DNA from: Paulinella micropora
Lineage: Eukaryota; Cercozoa; Imbricatea; Euglyphida
Reading direction: 5' to 3'
Assembly: GCA_009731375.1 (NCBI GenBank)
Contig: BJOX01000189.1
Span: 13,947-77,946, forward strand
DNA: 64,000 nt
Below are positions 1 to 10,366 of this stretch, piece by piece. The number at the start of each line of letters is the position of its first letter. Positions within the stretch are counted from its first letter, which is position 1. Under the pieces are notes generated by a model. It was given only the letters and a program-made list of their open reading frames with translations, was not told the origin of the DNA and ran no database searches. A program made the position numbers and the translations under genes.

Positions 1-660
1 CCCTCCCATTCAAAGAAAGATATCCCCTCAACCTACGCGAAGAACAAGCAAGCAAGCAAGGGAGGCCAACCGAGAAAGAAGGAAAGAGAGAAAGGCGTCG
101 AGATAAAGAAAAGGGAGCAGACACGTAAAGGAGAACCAAACACAAACGAGAAGACACACACAAGCCAGCCTAACAATCCCCAACCCTACAAACTAAAGAA
201 GCCGACAAGACAAACAAGCAACCCAACAGGTGTACAAGAAAGGGAGGAAAGAAAGGGCGAAGGGGAGAACGGAAGAGACAAAGAACAAAAACACCCAACC
301 CTCACTAACCCAACAAGAAAAACCTACGAACACAAAAACCAGCAAGCAAACGGGGAAACAAAAGGGAAACGAGCCAAAAACGGGGGGCCAGACCTTACAG
401 CACCACAACCTACCCCAGGGGATCGACAACGAGGCCGAAGCTCGCCAAAAACAAAAGTCGAAAAGCCAGGGGAGGGCGACCAAGGGGCAAAAACCAGCCA
501 ATACAAAGGAGGGACACCACCACGGGGAAAAAGAAATGGCACGCCGGAACACAGAGGCGGAGAAGGAAGTCCACCAGAGGCCCAAGGTATCCCACCGAAG
601 CTGAGTCCAAGGGGGGACGAACATGACGCCCAAGTTCTTTTGTCGGAGGGCAGACAAGCG
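1..660. other. Purine-rich low-complexity DNA, no supported gene
   Basis: The plus strand is strongly A/G rich, with AAG, GAAAG and ACAAAC runs. Open frames exist on both strands only because stop codons are rare in this composition; their translations are runs of Lys/Glu/Arg on one strand and Phe/Ser/Pro on the other. No domain or start context is visible. It resembles the A-rich block at 17830-18180. Confidence 0.6.
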
Positions 661-903
661 TTTTCGTGCTTCCTTCTTTCGTCATGCTTCAACAGGGTCA
701 GCGTTTTCTCCAGTGGGAGCTTGACTTGTGCCTTGAACTCAAGCATCTAGGACTAAGCAGGGAAGGACTAGATGTTTTGTCCTCGTTTGAAAGAGTGATT
801 CCGATCAGGAGCTTTGATCGCCGCCGCAAAATTCGCCTTCAGGAAATCAAGACATCTCTAAGTTTCTTTCCTCCCCCCTCATTTATGCATGGATGAGCAT
901 GAA

Positions 904-1016
904 CTGTTTTCAAAAATATACTATATTTTTTGTCTTTGAAAAAATATTGCCCTTGGTTCAACTTGTACTTCCCAAAAAGTGTATTTTCGAAAAATATGAC
1001 ATATTTTTCTTATATG
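904..1016. repeat. AT-rich short palindromes (AAAATAT-n-ATATTTT)
   Basis: Two perfect odd-length palindromes lie close together: AAAATATACTATATTTT near 915 and AAAATATGACATATTTT near 994. The second also occurs near 17247, and degenerate forms lie near 5456 and 17505. They share a flanking TTCAAAAATAT context, so they look like copies of one dispersed sequence. Function is unknown. Confidence 0.5.
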
Positions 1017-1364
1017 AAATGTTTTCTGAAATCCACAAGTACAATTCGTTTCATTACTTGTACTTTAACATTTGCAAATCCTTGATGTAAATAATCACAA
1101 AAATCTCGGTTCTCTGCTGATGGAATGGTTTTTTGCTGCTCTTCTTCGTCTTTTGGCTATCAGATTTGCAAAAGACGAGGAAGAGAAATCACCAATGTCT
1201 ACGGTTGCAACTAGTTCTTGCTCTTTTGACTTTTTGGACAAGTCCAGAAAAGCAAAAACTCAAACTCTTGCTGGTCGTCTTCTGACTCCTGTCTGCCCAA
1301 TTACTGGCTGCCAGGTGGAGTTTACTTCTGAAGCACAATGTTACAATCTCCACCTTGCATCGTT

Positions 1365-1640
1365 GACCCTTGAAGCTTCGTTACTGATGGAGGGTTGTGG
1401 TAAGAAATTACAAAATTCTTCCTCTGTAAAATTTCCTGCTACGATTCTTTATCTGACCTCTACGGTCGTTACTGGGTGCGCAGCGCCGAAAAAAAACAAG
1501 TAGCTGTCTTTCGGCGCTACGCCGTCCCTGGTGAAACTTGTTTCTTATTTAGCGGAGGGTGTTCGCAAGAAATTACAAATTTCTTCCGCAGTAAAATTTG
1601 TTACCAATGCTCTTTTTCTGACCCTTGAAGCTTCGTTACT
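1365..1640. repeat. Diverged direct repeat with shared 21-nt block
   Basis: The block GACCCTTGAAGCTTCGTTAC occurs at 1365 and again at 1620. A second shared stretch beginning GAGGG and containing AAGAAATTACAAA occurs at 1389-1472 and 1555-1640. The order of the two blocks is permuted between copies, suggesting a local duplication with rearrangement. A plus-strand ORF (1072-1503) covers the first copy, but I recognise no domain in it and do not call it a gene. Confidence 0.5.
1482..1518. other. Hairpin with perfect 10-bp GC-rich stem
   Basis: AGCGCCGAAA at 1482-1491 is the exact reverse complement of TTTCGGCGCT at 1509-1518, with a 17-nt loop. A GC-rich stem stands out against AT-rich surroundings. 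It could be a mobile element terminal hairpin (Helitrons end in one) or a transcription-end signal. No CTRR end follows closely enough to decide. Confidence 0.5.
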
Positions 1641-2103
1641 TGTTACTTCCATTGTGCCCTGTCCAGAGGGACCAGGCAGAGTGGAAGAACCACTCAAACT
1701 GTTTGCATAGTTTTTTTTCCAATGTTTTTTATGTTATATTTTTTTTCTTTTTTTTTTTGTAGTCAGTGTGGAGGAGAAACAAGCAGACGACCTGAAGTCT
1801 ACTTGGTTCGACAACTTTGCGACCAGCTTGAAGTTTCGGAAAGTCTGAGTGCCGAACGTTGGGAGTGGCCCCTACAACAACTGCAACTGAACTGTCTTCG
1901 GAATTCTGAAATCTCAGCGCCAGAACCATCCCAGCATGGTGCTTCGCGTGTGCCAGGTCGATGCTTTTCCAGAGGATTTGTTTGATGACGCGGTCGTTGC
2001 CTTGACCCGAGCTAACATGAGAGAGCTTCAAACCAACAACAGAGATTTCAAGTGATTTTTTGATGATTCTGTCTCCAAACAGTGCACCAGGATTCCTCTT
2101 TGT

Positions 2104-2925
2104 TTGCCCCCGGACTTGTCAGTCGACACCCGTCTTTTGGCAATGAACCGGTTGTTTTCAATCTGCAATAATATTTCTAACAATCATGAAACTAAAGAAG
2201 AAACAAAGAGGAGACTCAAAACTGAATACCAACGTCGAAGACGACAAAACTTAGCGGTAAGAGAAGCAGACAATGCCGCTGCAAGACAACGCAGACTTCA
2301 AACAGCTGAAGAGCAAAATAAAGAGAGGCAAACTCGTTACCAAGAAAGGAAGGATGGCAAAAATGAAGAGAGGCGAGCTCGTTACCAAGAAATGAAGGAT
2401 GGCAAAAATGAAGAGAGGCGAGCTCGTTACCAAGAATTGAAGGATTGCAAAAATGAAGAGAGGCGAGCTCGTTACCACGAAATGAAGGATAACAAAAATG
2501 AAGAGAGGCGTGCGCGTTACCAAGAAACTAAAGACAACAAAAACGTAGAGAGGCGGTATAGTGTATCATTCTGACCCAGAGATCCAAGAAATCAAAAACG
2601 CAAGACGTCGTGCCAGACAAACAGGCAGAAACCATCTCTACAAAATCGCGTGTGCACATGTGACAACTTTTGACGAGAACGGCACCATGCTTTTCGTTCG
2701 ACATGGAAATGATAAGTTAGGGACACCGTTCGACTCTCCTAACCAACGATGCCCTTTTTGTGGCGCGTGGTTTTGGAACCACGAACTCAATCCGAACCTT
2801 CGCGCAAACCAACAATTCACAGATCGAATGGCTGCTACACATTACTGGTCGTGCTGTTCGAATGGGTATGTAAGGTTTGAAAGGCTTCCACCCCTTCCCA
2901 CCGATCTTCTCAACCTCTTTATTTT
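2104..2925 (+). pseudogene. Helitron-like N-terminal gene remnant, frameshifted
   Basis: Two overlapping plus frames (2104-2574, and 2561 onward) read as one protein broken by a frameshift near 2560-2575. The first part carries five tandem 15-residue repeats of the form KNEERRARYQEMKDG, encoded by a 45-bp minisatellite. The second has a basic segment, then a zinc-type motif CPFCGAWFWNHE followed about 35 residues later by WSCCSNGYVRFERLPPLP. Arginine-rich repeats followed by CxxCGA...CC.nG.v.l..lp are, from knowledge of the family, typical of the region upstream of the Rep/helicase domains of Helitron transposases. Neither Rep nor helicase is present; the frame runs straight into microsatellites at 2934. 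Likely a dead fragment. Confidence 0.45.
2322..2556 (+). repeat. 45-bp coding minisatellite, about five units
   Basis: Units of the form AAAAATGAAGAGAGGCGAGC plus 25 more bases repeat in frame at 45-bp spacing. The third and fourth units are almost identical, so the array expanded recently. Each unit encodes 15 charged residues. Confidence 0.8.
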
Positions 2926-2928
2926 ACC

Positions 2929-2929
<1 letters not shown>

Positions 2930-2991
<62 letters not shown>

Positions 2992-3111
2992 CCTACCTAC
3001 CTATCTATCTACCTATCTACTACTACTACCACTACTACCACTACTACTACTACTAATTGCTGCTTCTCCTCCTCCTCCTCCTACTACTACTACTACTACT
3101 ACTACTAATAA

Positions 3112-3142
<31 letters not shown>

Positions 3143-3207
3143 TACTACTACTTACTACTACTTACTACTACTTACTACTACTTACTACTACTTACTACTA
3201 CTTACTG

Positions 3208-3240
<33 letters not shown>

Positions 3241-3245
3241 TTATT
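2930..3245 (+). repeat. (TATC)n then (TAC)n microsatellites
   Basis: A TATC array at 2930-3010 passes into CTA/TAC triplet arrays and CTACTTACTA hexamer-like repeats up to 3240. Long open frames here are products of the repeat and do not represent genes. Confidence 0.95.
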
Positions 3246-3269
3246 ACCATCAATATCTATGCTCATGGT

Positions 3270-5379
3270 GATACCATGTGGTATCCACTGTTACCATATG
3301 ATATCCATTTTTCAGTGACAGATTTTCAAAAAAAATTTCGTTCTAACCGGAGGCGTTATCATGAAATAAACTACAGTCATCCATTGAGAAAGTCTCAAGG
3401 AAGCGACCCGTAAAATTTCTTCACATTTTTTTTTGTGTTGAAGTTATTATTTTTTTTATAAAAGGGCGAACCCTCCCACTGCATTTTTTCCACGGAAATG
3501 TGCCACAGAACTTTTTTTTTGCTCCAAGATGGATGTGGTTGATTGCTTCTGCCACTATTTTAATAACTTCTAAATACTTTGGTGAGGAGTGAGTTTGGGA
3601 ATTCGAAATATAAATAATTATGGTTGTGATGCTTTGAAAATTTTGAAAAAATCTGTTGTCGAAACAGAAATCTAGGTAATCGCTTTTAGGAACAAAATTT
3701 CCCTTGGGTTTGGTAGATTCAGCAAGAGAGATATGCCATGAGAGATAGAAGAAGATAGCCTTCCTGTAGTTAGCAAGCAACAGTGATAGATATTTAGATT
3801 TGATTGGTCTAGAAAAAAGGAGAGGAGAACAGAACAAAAGAAAGAAAAAAACACTAGAAGTGACTTATGTCTGAAAATTTTTGAGTTTTTGGAGCGGAGA
3901 GATGTGAGATAATACAGTTTATATTTCAGAAACTACAGCTTTTCATTTCACAAAACTGACATACAAATAATAACACAATAAAAAGGAAAGCACAGGAGTG
4001 TGAGGACACATATATATATTTGCCTACTCTGGGAGAGCCATGCAAAGACATAATCCAGACATGCATTTACAAACATTCTTACATAACACACAAATTTACA
4101 GATTTCTTCAGAAATAAACATTTTTGTTGTGTTGCCACTTTACATGAACATTCATGCATACTGCTCTGTCTATCATTATCATCCGTTTTGCCTTGCTTGC
4201 TTTATGTGCAGAGAACTTTAGTTACAAAGCCATGAATTTCGAGTGTTTTTCCTGCTTCCTTTATACGTGCTTTTTTCAGTTTTTGTTGTATTTTATCCAT
4301 AATATACTTTTTTTTCAGATATTCTTTCATGCATCGATTTTGCGTCCGTTGTTCTTGTGCACCATCATTACTTTTCACAGAAACCATTTCCAAGATCTCA
4401 CAAAAATACAAAGCAATCATCATTCTTTTTATTAGAAAGTTCGAAATATTTCACCAAAATTAGTTTTTCACTAGGTTCATCAATTCACATAAGGCAGCAT
4501 GCTTTGCTTTTTTGTTTTTCGTGATATTTCAAAAAAAACTGTTATTAAATTTCACTGCTTTGTGGCTTGCTCACAACATGCAAAACATTTCATTATACAA
4601 TTCATTATTCTTTCATAAATGCGAATTTTTTTACTGCGTTCACATGAATTCGATCATTTGTTTCGAATGAAATATATGTGTTCCTGCTCTTTCGTTTTGT
4701 TGCTAGTCTTTCACTGACCTCCCCAACACTTAGCTTTAAACATGTTTAGTTTTCACAATTATCTGTGATTGAAAATTTATTTTTTTCTGATAAATATATA
4801 TGTTTTTCTTATTTATGCACAAGAGCTTCTTGGGGGCAGTGATAGGTTGACAAAACATCACACATTTCACTTTGTTTTGTAGCTATTTGTTGCTCACACT
4901 CCCTGACGCAAGCATAGCAAACTAGATAGTAAATAGAGCTTTGTTATTTGTGTATTCACATCATCGAAAACTGTCACTTTTTTTAAATATCTTGCTTGCT
5001 GTTTTGAGGGTTCATAAGTTCAACCGAAAATATTAGAATTTATGTAGAAAATGATCAGAAGAAAATTTGAGGGTGCATATTATGACCCCAGTGGATATTG
5101 TTCCACATGGGTACATTTAAAACTAACATATTTCCTTGAATTAATATTTGTTTGAAATCGCTCAAACGACGATGACCATATGGTATGAGGGGTAAAAATG
5201 ACCTTGGGGCGGGGGCCCTCAGACACTAAGGCAAGCGCCTTCTGACTTTTTTTAATAATTTTTTTTTTTTACTTTTTGGGATCGGAAAACAAAATTTAAT
5301 AATAAAATTAATAAAATTTGATAATTCTATTATTTTTTCTGATGAGGAATGTTAATAATTATGGATACCACATGGTATC
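3270..5379. mobile_element. Possible non-autonomous element: AT-rich block with 17-bp inverted ends
   Basis: GATACCATGTGGTATCC at 3270-3286 is the exact reverse complement of GGATACCACATGGTATC at 5363-5379. The sequence between is about 2.1 kb, AT-rich, with no credible gene (short frames at 4020-4435 lack any domain). Related shorter versions (GTGGATATTGTTCCACATGG near 5091, CCATATGGTATG near 5178) lie inside the right end. Each 17-mer is itself nearly palindromic. The boundaries and mobility are inference; no target-site duplication was identified. Confidence 0.35.
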
Positions 5380-5489
5380 AATCCTCATACACATAGACAC
5401 TGGTTTTGTTTGAGTTGTTCATTCCAGTGGTTAGCCAGTTATGTTTGTGAGGTTTGAAAATATGCAATATTTTTGTTCTTTGTGTTTCA

Positions 5490-6304
5490 GGCCCCAGATG
5501 TCCTTCTCCACTTCAGAGCTAACGAGTACTCACACGTTTTGTGCATGCACCTTCTCACCCTCAACTACTGGAGGCGCCACCAGCATCCTGCGTGGATTGC
5601 TTTTTGTCACGACCCTCGGATCTTTTCTGAAGAGAGTTGTGAAGCAAATCTCAGCACTGTAGCGAGGCACTCTCTCACGGACCCCTTGCGATTCGACGTC
5701 CAGCACGTCGAGCAGACCCTGTTGCTGGTAACTCACAGTCGAAGCAATGTTGCGTCTCCTTCTGAGTCTGATTGACAAAAAATTAAATCTCGAGGTGAAG
5801 AAGTCAAGATTGCTTACAACTTCCTGTCGGATCTGATCGAGAACATTGTTCATGACCGTGCGAGAATGTACCAAGCGGTGCAGCTTTTGATTGTAATTCA
5901 AAGGAAGACATGAAGCAAAGTCTTGTTACCTTCGATCTCAAGCTCGAGGTCATGAATGACGTGTTGCCGAAGTTTGCTCAAAACGTGGATCGGTGTCGTC
6001 GACTCACTGTTCTGGACTGGCTGGTGACTGTTCGTGCCGCAATTAAGACTGACTAGTTGACGATCCAGACGAAAGTGTTGATTTGGCCCGTGCGGAGTCA
6101 GGAGTGATTAGTCTCAGTAGTACAGCGTCCTCCATGTCATCTGGGGATGGACCGCCGGATGGTAAGGCACATCCATCCCAGAACAGCATTTTGCTTCTCA
6201 CTCGCCGCCGAGGTGAGGCACCTGCTGCTGATAGAGAGGACACTGACTGCATGGCGCAGAGCGAAACTGGAGACACTTCAGACAGTTCGGACAGTGATGT
6301 GTCC
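5490..6304 (+). pseudogene. Decayed protein-coding stretch of unknown function
   Basis: Coding-like sequence in plus frames is interrupted by stops. One part begins APDVLLHFRANEYSHVLC and ends near 5775. Another spans 5911-6057 (MKQSLVTFDLKLEVMNDVLP...). A Ser/Asp-rich acidic tail ends at a stop at 6304 (DTSDSSDSDVS). A plausible acceptor (TTTGTGTTTCAG) precedes the start at 5490. I do not recognise the family. The pieces are probably an old gene or transposon tail broken before or after the LTR element landed about 300 bp downstream. Confidence 0.35.
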
Positions 6305-6612
6305 TAATTTTCAGAATCAGCATCTACTGTCGCCTCCAAGTCAGTGCAGCAGTCTTTAATACCACCTGAGCGCAGATCTGCATGTGGCGCCCGGGCGTCC
6401 ACATGGCAGCTTCGGTTCTCTGAGGAAATTCAGTCAAGTGCTTCTTCTTCCTCCCAGCAGAACATAACGTAATGCACGTCGCTTTTTTTATTTTTACATT
6501 GACAGCTTTGATGATGGTTGTTCCTGTCTTCGGTTCAGATTTAGTGTTTTCGTGCTCTTTTTAGCTTTGTGCATTGTTGCCAACCGGTAATCGCTAAGAG
6601 TTTTTGTAGTTA

Positions 6613-6857
6613 TGTAGGCATCACCCCCCGGATAGCCGGTAAAAAATACCTTTTCCTGGTGACAGGTGCACCAGCTTGTTTTTCAGTATTATTTGTCCGG
6701 ATTGGACCTGATGCCATTTTATTCCTGGTCTGTTGCCGTTTTCCTTTTTGGCTTCACTGAGCTAAAACAACGAGACATCATTCTCATTCTTGAGGACTGT
6801 GTTTGGTTGTATTACAGACTTTTTTTCGAGCTATCGTTGGGGGCATTACATTTGGAG
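6613..6857 (+). repeat. 5' LTR (visible homologous part)
   Basis: It starts TGTAGGCATCACCCCCCGG and matches 16987-17222 with high identity. The retroviral-style start may instead be the TG at 6605, since 6605-6613 (TGTAGTTA) resembles TGTAC at 16982 next to the presumed polypurine tract. The right end is uncertain because the partner copy stops at the gap; the LTR could extend several hundred bases toward 7600. Confidence 0.85.
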
Positions 6858-7636
6858 TCCACATCACTAGGGTGATTTCTTTCTGCTTTGCCACACAGGC
6901 AACAGAGTGAATTTTCACTGACCTGTCTCACACGGGGACGTCAGACGAAAACAAATACTCCAACACAGCTCCCTCATAACTCTTTCACAAAACAAATAAT
7001 TTGATTGGTCTCAAGCAGGTGTCTCGTACCCTCTAGCCCAATCAGTATCTGTGTGCTCACAAGGAGACATCAGATACAAACTCTCTGTCGTTCTTGCTGT
7101 TCTCACACAGAGACCAAGAAGAAGGAGGTGGACAGAAGAGTGAAGGAACACACACAAAACACAAACAAGCATAGGGACAGGAGCACAACACTCTACCCTT
7201 CTAGTTTGTGCATTTATCTGCATTATCTCACACATACGTCAGAGTATTTTTGCAAATCTCTGATCGTTTTCTAAAGGTAGGTCTGAGAACCTATCCGACC
7301 GACTGTCGACTTCTCAAGGAGAGCTTTTCTAGCTTCTCTATTACTATCTGTGTGTAGGTCCAAGTGCCTCATACTAGATACAATATAGAAAAGAAGGAGG
7401 AGAAAGTAATCTGAGTAAGGAGAACAAGAAATCGGAGAAAGTCTCAAAGACTATTTTTCTCAAACAAAAACAAACATACAAACAGTGTTTCATAGAGGAC
7501 AGGGAATCTTATCCTACCCTCTCTATTAGTTTCTCTCTTCACTAGTCAATCGACTGAAGGAGGAACAGAACACAAACGAACAAAAACCAAACATAGGAGC
7601 TGACACTGTCCTCCTGTTGATCACTACTACGACATC
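6858..7636 (+). other. Remainder of 5' LTR and gag leader
   Basis: No ORF here is credible. This stretch must contain the rest of the LTR, the primer binding site and the 5' untranslated leader. I could not identify a tRNA-complementary primer site with confidence. Confidence 0.5.
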
Positions 7637-10333
7637 ATGTCGACAGAGACCGCCGAAGTGAGTGAATTCTCGGAGGCAGATCAAAGAAGAGAAGAAGAAG
7701 AAGCAGGAGGAGGAGGAGGAAGAGGATTGAATGAAGGAGGAGGAGGAGGATTGAATGAAGGAGGAGGAGGAGATGAAGGAGTAGGAGGAGGAGTAGAAGA
7801 GGGCTGGGATGATGAAGGAAGATATGGAGGAGACGAAGATGAAGGAGGATTTGAACAAGAAGAGACGGGAGGAGGAGGAGCATATGGTAATCCCTTACCA
7901 CCTGCCTACACGGGAGGAGGAGGACGAAAAATGATCGACTTGATTCATAGTGATGGAGAGGAGATCACAGTGGAGGAACAACAGTGGGTGCAAGACCACT
8001 ATGACCTCACTAAAAAAGAGTTTGATAACAAGATGGGGGTAGAGAAGGATACCTATGTGTGGATCCCTCAGGATCAAAGAAGAGAGAAAAGTCGTGCTAA
8101 AAAGGATGTCTATATCCTATTATCAAACACAGCACAGCTCCTCGGCAAACTGGTCTCTGATCCAGAAGAGAGAAAGAAGATACAGCATATCAAGTTTGGG
8201 GACACACACACCCACCTTGAATTACTCGATGCTATCTTTGGGGTGTACACTCAAACCCTGATTTGGGAACGTACATACGGCCCACGATGTGAGGGTTACC
8301 TCCAGTACACAAACCCAAGAGCAACGGCCAGATTCCTCGCGACTGGTCAGGAGGCAGTCGATGTAACAAAAATGAAGACCAATCTGGGTTCGAAAAACTC
8401 GAGTGGCATATTTCATTTTTTTACAATGGAAATAAAGGCCTTGGAGGAGGGGAAGGCAGAGATGGAAAAAAGCATTAAGGCAGCAGGAGAAACTCATCCT
8501 GTGATTGATGAGTTAGAGAAGACCGACAGAGTTCTGACCAAGATCAGACTGTTGATGGGTGCGTTACTGCACAAGGAGGCATGGAAGAGATGGATTCCTA
8601 CCAAGGATCACTCTGTCCTTAAATCACTTAGTAACGCACCACCGGTCGCCAACAAAGCAGGTGTTGACCAATATGTGGAGAAATATAATTTTCTCAGATC
8701 TGCTTCTGAATTGGTGGCCTTTATCACTCATGCTCAAAAGCTGGTGATATCTGAGAAGAAGAAGGCGAAAGAGAATGAGGAGTTCGAGAAGACGATGAGA
8801 CTGGAAAGAATGAAAGCAAAAGTGAGTGGTGCAAAGACACACCCTCCGACATATTTGACCCCACCAGCTCCTGCCCCACCAGCCCCTGCACCCTCGGGCT
8901 CAACTACGGTGGTGGTCACAAACACGGAGAAGAAGGACAGACAGAACATCATAAATGCCTTCAAGGGGAAGAAAGGAGGAGTGGCAAGTCTCATGCTATA
9001 TGCCAAGACGAGCTCAGACAAAGACTCTGATGCTTCGCTTTTGAGCAAGCTCAAAGAGATCAATGCCTGCATGAAGGCTTTTCCTTGCGACGAAACGCAG
9101 GAATACGAGGCCCTTGTTACTGTTTTTGACCAATCTCTAGTCTCGGAGGGATTTGATCTGACACAGTACAAGTTTTTGAGAAAGAAGGAGGAGATTAAGA
9201 GAAACAATGCAACAGGCCTAGACGCTCAGTGTGAACTGGCGGTGGCCACACTCATTTCATATTTTCAATCTCATGGATACCAGCATCTCTGCACTGGTAC
9301 TCTCATAGGATTTGAAATCTTTGAGACAGTGGCGATGAGTTTGAGGAGTGCTGTTGGCTTGGCGGCGACCCTTACGGAGGTAGTTTCCTCCTATGGGCTA
9401 TTCTATGGCCGCAAGTCGATCATCCTCTATTTCTTTTCGGCGTTACACACAGTTAACCCGAGTAAGCTTACTCAGCTCATACAACAATGCTCGACGTTTA
9501 GCTCAGTGAAGTCCAAGAACTTCCTCGAGACACACGTGTTCGAAAATACGGTTCAAAGCGTTGCTCCGTCAGCACTGTTTCAAGAAGTGATGAGTGCATG
9601 CTCAAACATGGACTCGCTCACGGAGGCACATACGGCACAGGCAGGCGGTGTACCTGTTGGCGCACAAGCCACGTACACAAACAGAGTTGCCGGTTGGAAG
9701 AGACAGAGAGAGCCAGACCTGAAGACCGCATGTTGGAGGTGGTTCGCGGGCTTGCAGTGTAAGGCACAGATGGAGAACAGAGACTGCTCTTTCAATCATG
9801 ATAGGCAGAACCCAACAGCAAGGGCAAATTTTCTGAGCAGGACGGAAGGCAAGGAACCGGGCCTTTTCAATATGCTTCAGATTGCCGCTGTGAACGAAGG
9901 TTGGTATGCCAATATGTGTGATGATGAGGAGTTACGAGAGGCAATCATTACCTACATGAAGAGGATGAAGGAGAAGAAGGAGGAAAGGGAGAGACAAAAG
10001 AACTTAAAGGCCTCTCAAAGAGGACGAGAAGGAGGAGCAGGAGCAGGAGGAGGAGGAGGAGGAGGAGGAGGAGGACGAGGACGAGGAACATGGAGAGGAG
10101 CCTCGAGGTGGCAGGGAACCCCTCAGAGAGGAAGAGGAGGAGGTCGGGGATATACCCCTTATGGAGGGAGAGCTGTTCGAGCTCCAGCCCCCCCACCCAG
10201 AGGAGGAGGAGGCTCGTGGGCAAGCTCCAACCCAAATTTCGGTCGAGCTCAGGCCTACAACACTGCCTCGGAGACCGATACGTCATCCTACCCGGACACT
10301 ACTCAAGGTAATCGTTTCGAGGTGGTGGAATGA
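7637..10333 (+). CDS. gag: Retrotransposon Gag protein, 898 aa
   Basis: ATG at 7637 (context CATCATGTC) opens a frame ending at TGA 10331-10333. Gag packages element RNA into virus-like particles. The N-terminus is a Glu/Gly-rich low-complexity segment. The middle is a helical charged region consistent with a capsid-like fold, with a Pro/Ala-rich linker near residues 409-425. A CCCH-type zinc motif follows: C699-x8-C708-x8-C717-x3-H721. The C-terminus is Arg/Gly-rich with RGG-like runs (about residues 800-865), suited to RNA binding. Most Ty3/gypsy Gags use a CCHC knuckle (CX2CX4HX4C), so this finger is unusual. The frame is the same as that of pol. Confidence 0.85.
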   Translation: MSTETAEVSEFSEADQRREEEEAGGGGGRGLNEGGGGGLNEGGGGDEGVGGGVEEGWDDEGRYGGDEDEGGFEQEETGGGGAYGNPLPPAYTGGGGRKMIDLIHSDGEEITVEEQQWVQDHYDLTKKEFDNKMGVEKDTYVWIPQDQRREKSRAKKDVYILLSNTAQLLGKLVSDPEERKKIQHIKFGDTHTHLELLDAIFGVYTQTLIWERTYGPRCEGYLQYTNPRATARFLATGQEAVDVTKMKTNLGSKNSSGIFHFFTMEIKALEEGKAEMEKSIKAAGETHPVIDELEKTDRVLTKIRLLMGALLHKEAWKRWIPTKDHSVLKSLSNAPPVANKAGVDQYVEKYNFLRSASELVAFITHAQKLVISEKKKAKENEEFEKTMRLERMKAKVSGAKTHPPTYLTPPAPAPPAPAPSGSTTVVVTNTEKKDRQNIINAFKGKKGGVASLMLYAKTSSDKDSDASLLSKLKEINACMKAFPCDETQEYEALVTVFDQSLVSEGFDLTQYKFLRKKEEIKRNNATGLDAQCELAVATLISYFQSHGYQHLCTGTLIGFEIFETVAMSLRSAVGLAATLTEVVSSYGLFYGRKSIILYFFSALHTVNPSKLTQLIQQCSTFSSVKSKNFLETHVFENTVQSVAPSALFQEVMSACSNMDSLTEAHTAQAGGVPVGAQATYTNRVAGWKRQREPDLKTACWRWFAGLQCKAQMENRDCSFNHDRQNPTARANFLSRTEGKEPGLFNMLQIAAVNEGWYANMCDDEELREAIITYMKRMKEKKEERERQKNLKASQRGREGGAGAGGGGGGGGGGRGRGTWRGASRWQGTPQRGRGGGRGYTPYGGRAVRAPAPPPRGGGGSWASSNPNFGRAQAYNTASETDTSSYPDTTQGNRFEVVE

Positions 10334-10366
10334 CTGGAGGGGGAAGAAGAGAGGAAGGAGAAGACT
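10331..10366 (+). promoter_or_regulatory. In-frame UGA between gag and pol (probable readthrough site)
   Basis: Gag and pol are both in the frame of position 7637. Only one stop, TGA at 10331, interrupts them; the next eleven codons are open and lead into the pol frame, which has no nearby ATG (the first methionine codons are well inside). The context GAA UGA CUG GAG GGG resembles the UGA-CUA type of leaky stop and is followed by a purine-rich stretch, as at the murine leukaemia virus gag-pol stop. A recent disabling mutation is the alternative. Confidence 0.65.

Noticed and set aside
193-746. Overlapping ORFs on both strands in the purine-rich left end
   Set aside because: They result from biased composition; no domain, no periodicity, and several frames are open at once.
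1072-1503. 143-codon plus-strand ORF
   Set aside because: No recognisable domain, lies over a local duplication in AT-rich DNA; kept only as part of a repeat.
2322-2556. CRISPR-like array
   Set aside because: Units are contiguous 45-bp coding repeats without spacers, in a eukaryotic sequence.
4020-4435. Small plus and minus ORFs rich in Phe/Cys/Leu
   Set aside because: AT-rich random frames with no start context or homology pattern.
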